Origin: JAENVU01 sp963765075
GTDB taxonomy: Bacteria; Actinomycetota; Acidimicrobiia; IMCC26256; JAENVU01
Assembly (NCBI GenBank): GCA_963765075.1
Contig: CAVXVA010000007.1
Location: 399,784 to 463,783, forward strand
Length of the DNA: 64,000 nucleotides
Direction of reading: 5' to 3'
The position numbers and the translations under genes were made by a program. Positions 18,499-24,975 of this stretch are shown here, piece after piece (positions within the stretch are counted from its first letter, which is position 1; each line of letters starts with the position of its first letter). The notes beneath the pieces are model-generated. The model searched no databases. It was not told the DNA's origin and saw only the letters and a list, made by a program, of their open reading frames with translations.

Positions 18499-19704
18499 TC
18501 AGCGGTGGGTCGTGAGCAACAACGCGCCGGCCAACGGGCCGCCGCCGGCGCAGGCGACGCCGACCTCCGGGTTACCCGGCACCTGGCGCGCCTCGCCTTC
18601 ACCCCAGAGCTGGGTACACGCCTCGTGGAGGAAGCCGTACCCGTGCAATCGCCCGGCCGACAGCTGGCCGCCATGAGTGTTCAGCGGCAGGACTCCTCCG
18701 TCGCGGGCGATGTTCTGTCCGCCTTCGACGAAGGCCCCGCCCTCGCCGTGCGGGCAGAAGCCCATGGCTTCGAGCCAGGTGAGGGCAATAAACGAGAACC
18801 CGTCGTACATCTCGGCGACATCGACGTCGCTCGGCGTGAGGTTGGTGCGCTGCCAGAGTTGGGCGCTCGCGTCGCGGTTCGCCATCGTGGTGAGATCGTC
18901 GAACTGGTCCCAACTCGGACGACCCCGCAGGGCCGTGCCCACCGCCTCCACGTGGATCGGCGGTCGCCGCAGATCGGCGATCGTGTCGACGTGCGACACG
19001 ATCATCGCAGTCGCCCCGTCGCACGGCACGTCGCAGTCGTAGAGCGACAGCGGCGTCGAGATCATGCGGACGTTCAGATAGTCGTCCATGGTCATCGGGT
19101 CGGTGTAAATCGCTTTCGGGTTCAACGCCGCGTTCTTCCGGGCGGTGAGGGGGATCTGGCCGAGCTGCTCACGAGTGGTGCCGAACTCGTGAAAGTGCCG
19201 CTGGGCCATCAGCGCGATCCACGGCGCGGCCGACGGTGCCGCAAACGGCAGCGTCCACTCCATGAACCCGCTCGCCCGGAAGCTGCTGCCGCCCCCGCCG
19301 CCGGGCATCACCGCGCTGCGGCCCTTCGAGCCTTGAGCACTGCCCTCGTAGACGCTGCGGAAACACAGCACGTGGTTCGCGAGCCCGGCGGCGACGGCCA
19401 GACAGGCGTTGATGACCGAACCCAGCTGGCCGGGAGCCTCGATGCCACCCGACCACCAGCCGAGTTCGAGTCGTAGTGCGTCCTGCACGTCGACCACGCC
19501 CGCGCCGGAGAACCCGGGCGGCACGCTCATGGGGCCCGGATAGGTCGCCACGCCGTCGATGTCCTTCGTGGTGAGCCCGGCGTCGGCAATCGCGGCGAGA
19601 CACGCATCGAGCGTGAGTTCGAGTGGATCCCGGAACAACCGGCGGCCGACGTCGGACTGACCGACGCCACTGATGACGGTCTGCTTCTCGACGTATTTGC
19701 TCAC
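18499..19704 (-). CDS. Thiolase-fold protein of SCP-x/Ltp2 type
   Basis: A 401-residue thiolase-like protein. It begins VSKYVEKQTVISGVGQSDVG and has the expected repeats, ending NTHGGQLSAGRLHGYGFLHEACTQLWGEGEARQ and VGVACAGGGPLAGALLL. At the usual nucleophile position the sequence reads APGQLGSVINACLAVAAG, so a classical CxS thiolase cysteine is not evident. This fits Ltp2-like enzymes, which act with a DUF35 partner as retro-aldolases on side-chain beta-hydroxyacyl-CoA. A GTG start at 19704 overlaps the DUF35 stop (GTGA). It is the last gene of a five-gene operon starting with MaoC. Thiolase versus aldolase activity is inferred. Confidence 0.82.
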   Translation of the reverse strand: MSKYVEKQTVISGVGQSDVGRRLFRDPLELTLDACLAAIADAGLTTKDIDGVATYPGPMSVPPGFSGAGVVDVQDALRLELGWWSGGIEAPGQLGSVINACLAVAAGLANHVLCFRSVYEGSAQGSKGRSAVMPGGGGGSSFRASGFMEWTLPFAAPSAAPWIALMAQRHFHEFGTTREQLGQIPLTARKNAALNPKAIYTDPMTMDDYLNVRMISTPLSLYDCDVPCDGATAMIVSHVDTIADLRRPPIHVEAVGTALRGRPSWDQFDDLTTMANRDASAQLWQRTNLTPSDVDVAEMYDGFSFIALTWLEAMGFCPHGEGGAFVEGGQNIARDGGVLPLNTHGGQLSAGRLHGYGFLHEACTQLWGEGEARQVPGNPEVGVACAGGGPLAGALLLTTHR

Positions 19705-20168
19705 GAGCCGCTCCGATCCGGCTCGAACAACGGGATGAAGATCTCGTCCTCGCCGTCGGTGTGATGTTCGAACGTGACCTGCATCGGCATTCCGATCTCG
19801 ATGTCGTCGATCGGGCAGTGCACGATGTTGGTGGTGAGGCGCAGCCCCGCCTGCTCCGGGAGTTCGACGATCGCGATCACGTAGGGCAGCTCCGGACCGG
19901 GCATCCACGGTTGATGGTTCACGGTGAACGTGTGGAGCGTGGCCTTCCCCGAGACGGTGTGCGGCGCGAGATCCTTGGAGTGACACATCGGACAGATCGC
20001 GGTGGGCGGGTGGTTGTAGTACCCGCACGCATTGCAGCGCAGGAACCGCAGCTCGCCACGCGCGCCGGCCGTCCAGAACTCACGGTTGAGATCGGTGAGG
20101 GCCGGGAGGATTCGGAACGGGACGACGGTGTCGGGCGTATCGGTGTCGGGCATGTCGGTGTCGGGCAT
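19701..20168 (-). CDS. DUF35 OB-fold/zinc-ribbon acyl-CoA-associated protein (ChsH2-like)
   Basis: A 155-residue protein. After a short MPDTD repeat comes ALTDLNREFWTAGARGELRFLRCNACGYY, with a rubredoxin-like zinc ribbon (C-x2-C-x10-C-x2-C ending CPMCHS). The DUF35 OB-fold follows (GKATLHTFTVNHQPWMPGPELPYVIAIVELPEQ). DUF35 proteins bind acyl-CoA and partner thiolase-fold enzymes. The next gene is exactly such a thiolase and overlaps it by 4 nt. The start codon lies inside a 15-bp tandem repeat, so ATGs at 20168 and 20153 are equally good in sequence; 20168 was chosen because it is 1 nt after the upstream stop. Confidence 0.85.
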   Translation of the reverse strand: MPDTDMPDTDTPDTVVPFRILPALTDLNREFWTAGARGELRFLRCNACGYYNHPPTAICPMCHSKDLAPHTVSGKATLHTFTVNHQPWMPGPELPYVIAIVELPEQAGLRLTTNIVHCPIDDIEIGMPMQVTFEHHTDGEDEIFIPLFEPDRSGS

Positions 20169-20170
20169 GT
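20126..20170. repeat. Three tandem copies of a 15-bp unit spanning a start codon
   Basis: CGGTGTCGGGCRTRT is repeated at 20126-20140, 20141-20155 and 20156-20170; the last two copies are identical. On the minus strand they encode MPDTD, MPDTD and TPDT, so the DUF35 gene carries two in-frame ATGs, one in each of the two identical units. This looks like slippage expansion within the first codons. Confidence 0.8.
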
Positions 20171-20523
20171 CAGTCGTCCTCGGGATGCTCGGCAGCATCG
20201 AAGCCTTCGCGTGCGATCGGGATGGCCTCGACCGCGGCGAGCATGCCGAACGCCGGAACCGTGAGCATGATCGAACCCATCACCTCGTCCCAGGATGCGC
20301 CGACCTCGGCCGCGAGCTTGGCGTGGCGGCGGACGCCGGGCGGGTTGCGGAGGATGACGGTGCACACGAGCCGGATGAGTTCATGGGTGGTGCGATCAGG
20401 AGCCGGGAGGGAATCGATCTGACTCAGCCATGCGCTCTGCGCGTCGTGCAACGCCGGGAAGACTCCGTGGAGTGACTCCTCGAAGGGGAAGCTCCAGTCG
20501 GGCTCGTCGGGCTCGCCGGCCAC
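20170..20523 (-). CDS. Carboxymuconolactone decarboxylase-fold (AhpD-like) protein
   Basis: A 117-residue small helical protein. LIRLVCTVILRNPPGVRRHAKLAAEVGASWDEVMGSIML followed by VPAFGMLAAVEAIP matches the CMD helical repeat. The peroxidase CxxC of true AhpD proteins is absent (ILRNPPGVRRHAKLA in its place), so a redox role is unlikely. A lactone, hydrolytic or structural role is possible. A GTG start at 20523 leaves one nucleotide after the upstream DUF35 stop. It lies in the middle of the MaoC/DUF35/thiolase operon, so its job is presumably in the same acyl-CoA route. The function is inferred only from fold and context. Confidence 0.7.
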   Translation of the reverse strand: MAGEPDEPDWSFPFEESLHGVFPALHDAQSAWLSQIDSLPAPDRTTHELIRLVCTVILRNPPGVRRHAKLAAEVGASWDEVMGSIMLTVPAFGMLAAVEAIPIAREGFDAAEHPEDD

Positions 20524-20524
20524 G

Positions 20525-20936
20525 TCAGCCGACCGGACGGAACTGGACGATGGTGACGTCGTCCGAGATCGGGTGGTAGCACGCCTCGAGTTCCATGCCG
20601 TTGACGAGATCGTCGAACTCACACTCGACGACGTTGGTCATCATGCGGGGTCCCTCGGCGAGATCCACGACCGCGGCCACGTACGGAACCCGCTCGGGAA
20701 ACGGCGGGAGGTCGTTGCGGCGCACGATCGACCACGTGTAAAGGGTCGCCCGGCCACTCGCCTCGACCCATTCCACCTCGTAGCCCCAACAGTGGGGACA
20801 GAACGGTCGTGGATAGAAGTGCGTGCGTTCGCAGGTCGAGACAGCGTTTGATGAGGAGCTTCCCCTCCTTCGCTCCGGCCCAGAACGCCTCGGTCTCAAA
20901 ATCCGGTTGGGGCAGGTCGAACCGCAACGCTGTCAT
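20525..20936 (-). pseudogene. DUF35 OB-fold/zinc-ribbon protein with one frame break
   Basis: A second DUF35 protein. The N-terminus MTALRFDLPQPDFETEAFWAGAKEGKLLIKRC is in one frame, and CERTHFYPRPFCPHCWGYEVEWVEASGRATLYTW to the stop is in another. Deleting one G of the GG at 20832-20833 gives RCLDCERTHFYPRPFCPHC, a perfect C-x2-C-x10-C-x2-C zinc ribbon, followed by the OB-fold and NVVECEFDDLVNGMELEA. The total length of 412 bp is 3n+1, as expected for one inserted base. The ATG overlaps the MaoC stop (ATGA). It is probably a functional gene hit by a sequence error, paralogous to 19701-20168. Confidence 0.8.
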
Positions 20937-21364
20937 CGGTGCTCCGGCAGCGCCGCGACCGCGACTCCGGTCAGTTTCGTTTCGCCGTGCTGGTTCGTCA
21001 CCGAACACTCCAGGTCGATCCGGTGCTCGGAGCCCTCGGCATACTTGCGCAGGACGCTGACGTGGGTCGTCAAGACCTCGCCGGGCCAGGTCTGCTTCGT
21101 GAACCGGATCTTGAAGTTGGCCAGATTGCCGACGCCCACGTAGTCGGTGATCGCGTGTCCGAGCAGGCCGGCGGTGAACATCCCGTGTCCGAACACGCTC
21201 GGCAGACCGGCTGCGTGGGCCGCCACTTCGTCGGTGTGCATCGGGTTGAAGTCACCGGATGCGCCCGCGTACATCACCAGATCGGTCCGGGTGAGTTCGT
21301 GGGAAACCTCCGGGGCCGCGTCGCCCTCCCCGACCTCGTCGAAGAACAATTTCTGTTCGCTCAT
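20933..21364 (-). CDS. MaoC-like (R)-enoyl-CoA hydratase
   Basis: A 143-residue hot-dog-fold protein. DLVMYAGASGDFNPMHTDEVAAHAAGLPSVFGHGMFTAGLLGHAITD contains the hydratase-2 motif, with catalytic Asp in SGDFNPMH and His following. The C-terminus LTGVAVAALPEH is typical. It would hydrate an enoyl-CoA made by a FadE enzyme. The ATG at 21364 has GGAGG at the right distance and leads the operon MaoC-DUF35-CMD-DUF35-thiolase. This gene order parallels the ChsH1/ChsH2/Ltp2 set of cholesterol side-chain removal. A TGACAC-NN-ACGTCA site lies 46 nt upstream. Confidence 0.9.
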   Translation of the reverse strand: MSEQKLFFDEVGEGDAAPEVSHELTRTDLVMYAGASGDFNPMHTDEVAAHAAGLPSVFGHGMFTAGLLGHAITDYVGVGNLANFKIRFTKQTWPGEVLTTHVSVLRKYAEGSEHRIDLECSVTNQHGETKLTGVAVAALPEHR

Positions 21365-21409
21365 TCGCTGTCCTCCGGGTTGCCCGACGGTCTCAGTGTC
21401 CCCGCTCCC

Positions 21410-21423
21410 TGACACGAACGTCA
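21410..21423. promoter_or_regulatory. Operator-like palindrome TGACAC-GA-ACGTCA (site 3)
   Basis: A 14-bp near-palindrome, TGACACGAACGTCA, 46 nt upstream of the MaoC start that opens the thiolase/DUF35 operon. Its flank CTCCC is shared with site 2. It follows the same consensus as sites 1 and 2. Confidence 0.5.
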
Positions 21424-21444
21424 ACTCAACCCCCCAACCCACAC

Positions 21445-21562
21445 CGTTTGGCATCTGGTGGTCTGCAGGCGATCACGAGCCGCCAAACGCTCGAGCCGAC
21501 GCGCCCCCACCCCGAGTGTTTGGCATCTCGTGACGCGCTCAGGACCGTCAGATGCCAAACGC
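21445..21562. repeat. GTTTGGC palindromic repeat, locus B (two units)
   Basis: The units are at 21445-21490 and 21516-21562. Unit 1 pairs GTTTGGCATCTGGTGGTC with GATCACGAGCCGCCAAAC imperfectly. Unit 2 pairs GTTTGGCATCTCGTGACG with CCGTCAGATGCCAAAC. The right arm of unit 2 extends into the AbiEi-like gene, and its last codons, AFGI-stop, are written in the GCGTTTGGCATCTGA arm. The element is therefore part of the transcript end of that gene. Confidence 0.85.
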
Positions 21563-22474
21563 TCGAACGGCGGCGACGATGTCGGCGTCCGAATCGCGGG
21601 AGGTGAAGTACGCGACCCGCCAACCGGCGGCGGTCAGGGCTCGACCGCGGCGGGCATCGCGGTCGAAGGCAGTGCGGGTGCGGTGCGGATCGAAGCCCTG
21701 ATACTCGAGGTCGACCAACTCATCGGGATATGCCGCGTCGAGGTAGAACCGATCAGGCCCGCAGCGGACCTCGAACTGGGAGACCGGCTCGCGCACCTTC
21801 GCCTCCCGCAGTACCCGGAACAACCGCATCTCGGGACGACTGCCTGCGGTATCGGCCTCGGCACCTCGTTCGGCAAGGAGTCGACGGAGGTTCGAGATTT
21901 TGCGACCGGGAGCGGGACCGAGCCGGTCCGCTACTTCGACGACTGCTTCGAGCTTGACCAGATTGCGGACGAGCGCCGAGTCCAGAGCCCGGGCCAGTCG
22001 ACCGAGGGACAACGGGCCGGAGCAGTCGGCCAACGTGCGTGCCACCGACGTCATCGGTATGCCATCCACCAGTGCCCGGTCGATCGGTTCCAGGAGCACG
22101 CTGCGGTGGACGATGACCTGTTGCAGCCCCATCGGCACCACACCGGGACGCGTCACTTCGACGAGTCCCCGGTCCACCCCGTCGAGCCCGTATGCCGATC
22201 CGGCAGTCAGATGAGATCCGAGCGTCTCTCGGCCGCCGGCCAGCACCGCCGCGAGCACTCGTTGGCTCCATGAGGCGGGCGCGCCGGCCACGGTGTAGAC
22301 GCTCGGGTGCACACGCCGCCATTGGCCGCGCCGGATCAGTGATGCGATCACGCCGTCGGAGAGGCCGAGCCCTCGCGCCTGTTCGCGGGTGATGAGGCCA
22401 AGCTGTCGGGACGCGGCGTCAAAGGCACACATCGTCGGACTCTGAGCGCGAGCAACTCTTGCGGTTTGGGACAC
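21548..22474 (-). CDS. AbiEi-type antitoxin-like protein with nuclease-like C-terminal domain
   Basis: A 308-residue protein. LGLITREQARGLGLSDGVIASLIRRGQWRRVHPSVYTV is the N-terminal winged-helix of AbiEi-like proteins, and a central linker domain follows. The C-terminal part, RFYLDAAYPDELVDLEYQGFDPHRTRTAFDRDARRG and AGWRVAYFTSRD, has the D...E-x-Q spacing of DUF559/Vsr-like PD-(D/E)xK nucleases. Such orphan genes are common in actinobacteria, and no AbiEii toxin gene is adjacent here. The role is unknown; DNA binding plus nuclease-like function is inferred. The ATG at 22474 was used (a second ATG is at residue 15). The gene is bracketed by palindromic repeats B and C. Confidence 0.75.
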   Translation of the reverse strand: MSQTARVARAQSPTMCAFDAASRQLGLITREQARGLGLSDGVIASLIRRGQWRRVHPSVYTVAGAPASWSQRVLAAVLAGGRETLGSHLTAGSAYGLDGVDRGLVEVTRPGVVPMGLQQVIVHRSVLLEPIDRALVDGIPMTSVARTLADCSGPLSLGRLARALDSALVRNLVKLEAVVEVADRLGPAPGRKISNLRRLLAERGAEADTAGSRPEMRLFRVLREAKVREPVSQFEVRCGPDRFYLDAAYPDELVDLEYQGFDPHRTRTAFDRDARRGRALTAAGWRVAYFTSRDSDADIVAAVRAFGI

Positions 22475-22585
22475 GATCCACTCCCTGCGTCAGTCGGGAC
22501 CGCCAATTGGCGGTCGGACAACGGGGAGTCGACGGGGAAGCGCCGAGACGGTACCGGGTCCCTGTGACCACACCTCACTTCCCGA

Positions 22586-22703
22586 CGTTTGGCAGGCGGT
22601 GGCGCGTCGCGAGCAGCCATCCGCCAGACGGTGCCGGGCCGACGGCGCCGAACCCAGCGTCTGGCATCTCCTGACGCGCTGATGACCACCAGGTGCCAAA
22701 CGT
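22586..22703. repeat. GTTTGGC palindromic repeat, locus C (two units)
   Basis: The units are at 22586-22630 and 22657-22703. Two of the four outer arms carry a substitution (GCCAGAC and GTCTGGC instead of GCCAAAC and GTTTGGC). In unit 2, GACCACCAGGTGCCAAAC matches the consensus half-site well. The locus begins 14 nt beyond the stop codon of the two-domain FadE. The 22475-22716 gap between genes is otherwise featureless. Confidence 0.8.
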
Positions 22704-22716
22704 TGGAGGGTGGGGG

Positions 22717-24888
22717 TCAGGGGTCCTTGGGGAGGCCGAGGACGCGCTCGCCGATGATGTTGCGTTGGATCTCGCTGGTGCCGCCGGCGATGGTCAGGTT
22801 GCGGGTGAAGAGGAACTGCTCGGACCACTCCGCGGCCGGGCCGTCGGCGATGGCGCCGAGCGCACCGAACAACGCGAGGCCCACCTCCTGGACTCGCTGA
22901 TCGTGTTCGACGCCGAGCAGTTTCCGGACCGACGCCTCCGATCCCGACGGGTCGGCACCACCCAAGGCCGAAAGCATCAACCGGTGGCCGAGTACCGACA
23001 GCGCGTAGTCCCGTGCGACGAGTTCGCCGACGTCGGCCAAGGTCGCGGTGTCGGAATCGAGGCCGCCCTCCCGCACGAGGTCCAGCACGCCCCGGACACC
23101 ACGGCCGAGCGTCGCGCCGCTCCCCATGACGACTCGCTCGTTCGCGAGCGACGTTCGGGTCGCGCGCCAGCCGTCGTGTTCGCGCCCGACCAGACAGTCA
23201 TCGGGGATGAACACGTCGTCGAAGAAGACCTCGTTGAAGAAGGCATGGCCGGTGAGTTCGCGCAGCGGCCGGATGTCGATCCCCGCGGTCTTCATGTCGA
23301 GCATGAAGAACGAGATGCCTTCGTGCTTGGGCACCTCCGGATCCGTCCGCGCGAGCAGGATGCCCCAGTCGGCTTCCTTGGCCATGGAGGTCCAGACCTT
23401 CTGACCGTTGACGAGCCAGCCGCCCTCGATCCGCTCGGCCTTCGTCGTGAGCCCCGCGAGGTCGGACCCGGCGCCAGGTTCGCTGAACAGCTGGCACCAA
23501 GAAATCTCGCCGCGCAACGTCGGTGGGATCCAGCGTTGCTGTTGTTCCTCGGTGCCATAGATCATGAGAGGCGGCAACGCCCAGCTCCCGATCACGAGGT
23601 TCGGTCGGACGACGTGCGCGGCGCGGAACTCCTCGTCGATCACCAACTGCTCGATGGCGCCCGCATCCCGACCCCACGGTCGCGGCCATTGGGGCGCGAG
23701 GTAGCCGTCGGTCGCGAGCCGACGTCGACGTTCGCCGTCTTCCAGCCCATCGAGCGTGGCCAGGAATTCGCGTACCGTCGCGCGCGTCGATTCGGTTCCC
23801 GCATCCAACTCGACCGCGAGGCGCCGCACCACACCGTCGAGCGCGAGTTCCGCGCTCCGCACACGCCACCCACTCGATGTACCGAGTAACGACCGCAACG
23901 CCATCGAGCGCCGGAGGTAGACGTGGGCATCGTGCTCCCACGTGAACCCGATTCCCCCGAGTACCTGCACGCAGTCCTTCGCCGTCTCGAAGAACGTGTC
24001 GATGGTGAGGGCTCCGGCCGCGGCGGCGGTGAATGCAGAGGTTTCCGGGTCGTCGATCGCGCGACTGGCATCCCAGACGGCGGCGCGTGCGAGTTCGGTG
24101 CGCGCCAGCATGTTGGCGCAGCGGTGTTTCACCCCCTGGAACTGCCCGATCGGTCGCCCGAATTGGCGGCGGTCCCGTGCGTACTCCGCCGCGGTGTCCA
24201 CGCACCATTGCGCGGCGCCCACGGCTTCCGCGCCGGCCAGGACGACGGCGACTTCCCGAACGCGAGCGGTCGTCATCGCCGGCAGCAGCCTCGGCGCCGG
24301 TACCTCGGCGTCGATCGTCACGCGAGCAACGCGGCGCGTGAGGTCGACACTCCGAACCTCGACCGCTTCGTACTCACCGGCGAGCAGCACGATCCAGCCC
24401 CGATCGGTTTCGGCAACGAGCACACCGGAGAGATGGCCCGACAGCACCGCGGGCAGCTCCCCCGTCACTCGCAGGCGGTCGCCCGCGTCGACGGCGTGCA
24501 GCACGCCGCTCAGCGAAATGGCGCCGACGAAGCCACCCGCCGCCAGACCCGACAAGTACTCGGCTGCTCGCTCGTCACCCCGCCGGACCGCATCCTGGAG
24601 CACGGCGGCGGCCGTGACGTGGGCCAGGAACGGGCCGGGCATGCCGGCACGACCCGCCGCCTCGAGCACTACCGCCAACTCGGCGATCGTGGCGCCCTCA
24701 CCGTCGTTGTCCTCCGCGACATGGAGTCCCAACCAGCCCTGACCCGACAGCTCCTGCCAGAACACCGGGAGGGTCTCATGGGTCGCGTCGAGCAGTTCGC
24801 GGTGGACCGTCGGCGGGCAATGCCGCTCCATCCACCCTTCGACGACTTGGTGGAGCGCGTGATGGTCTTCGCTGATCCCGATCGGCAT
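22717..24888 (-). CDS. Two-domain (fused) acyl-CoA dehydrogenase, FadE34-like
   Basis: A 723-residue protein made of two acyl-CoA dehydrogenase units. Residues 1 to about 345 resemble the short subunit, ending VLGGIGFTWEHDAHVYLRRSMALRSLLG. Residues 370 to 723 resemble the long subunit, with CQLFSEPGAGSDLAGLTTKAE, VNGQKVWTSMAKEADWG, NEVFFDDVFIPDDCLVG and AGGTSEIQRNIIGERVLGLPKDP. Mycobacterial FadE34 (ChsE3) has the same fused plan and a similar length of about 710 aa, and acts on steroid side-chain acyl-CoA. The substrate here is only inferred. The ATG at 24888 has operator-like site 4 located 31 nt upstream. Confidence 0.9.
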   Translation of the reverse strand: MPIGISEDHHALHQVVEGWMERHCPPTVHRELLDATHETLPVFWQELSGQGWLGLHVAEDNDGEGATIAELAVVLEAAGRAGMPGPFLAHVTAAAVLQDAVRRGDERAAEYLSGLAAGGFVGAISLSGVLHAVDAGDRLRVTGELPAVLSGHLSGVLVAETDRGWIVLLAGEYEAVEVRSVDLTRRVARVTIDAEVPAPRLLPAMTTARVREVAVVLAGAEAVGAAQWCVDTAAEYARDRRQFGRPIGQFQGVKHRCANMLARTELARAAVWDASRAIDDPETSAFTAAAAGALTIDTFFETAKDCVQVLGGIGFTWEHDAHVYLRRSMALRSLLGTSSGWRVRSAELALDGVVRRLAVELDAGTESTRATVREFLATLDGLEDGERRRRLATDGYLAPQWPRPWGRDAGAIEQLVIDEEFRAAHVVRPNLVIGSWALPPLMIYGTEEQQQRWIPPTLRGEISWCQLFSEPGAGSDLAGLTTKAERIEGGWLVNGQKVWTSMAKEADWGILLARTDPEVPKHEGISFFMLDMKTAGIDIRPLRELTGHAFFNEVFFDDVFIPDDCLVGREHDGWRATRTSLANERVVMGSGATLGRGVRGVLDLVREGGLDSDTATLADVGELVARDYALSVLGHRLMLSALGGADPSGSEASVRKLLGVEHDQRVQEVGLALFGALGAIADGPAAEWSEQFLFTRNLTIAGGTSEIQRNIIGERVLGLPKDP

Positions 24889-24918
24889 CGGGCCAGCGTA
24901 CGGTGCACCCCTCGCACC

Positions 24919-24931
24919 TGACGACCCGTCA
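24919..24931. promoter_or_regulatory. Operator-like palindrome TGACGACCCGTCA (site 4)
   Basis: A perfect palindrome, CTGACG-ACC-CGTCAG (24918-24932), between the divergent FadE34-like and amidohydrolase genes, 31 nt and 45 nt from their starts. It keeps the outer TGAC/GTCA halves of sites 1-3 but is one base shorter in the centre. Confidence 0.4.
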
Positions 24932-24975
24932 GATCCCAATAGGCTGCGACCAGTCACACACTTGGGGGAATCATC

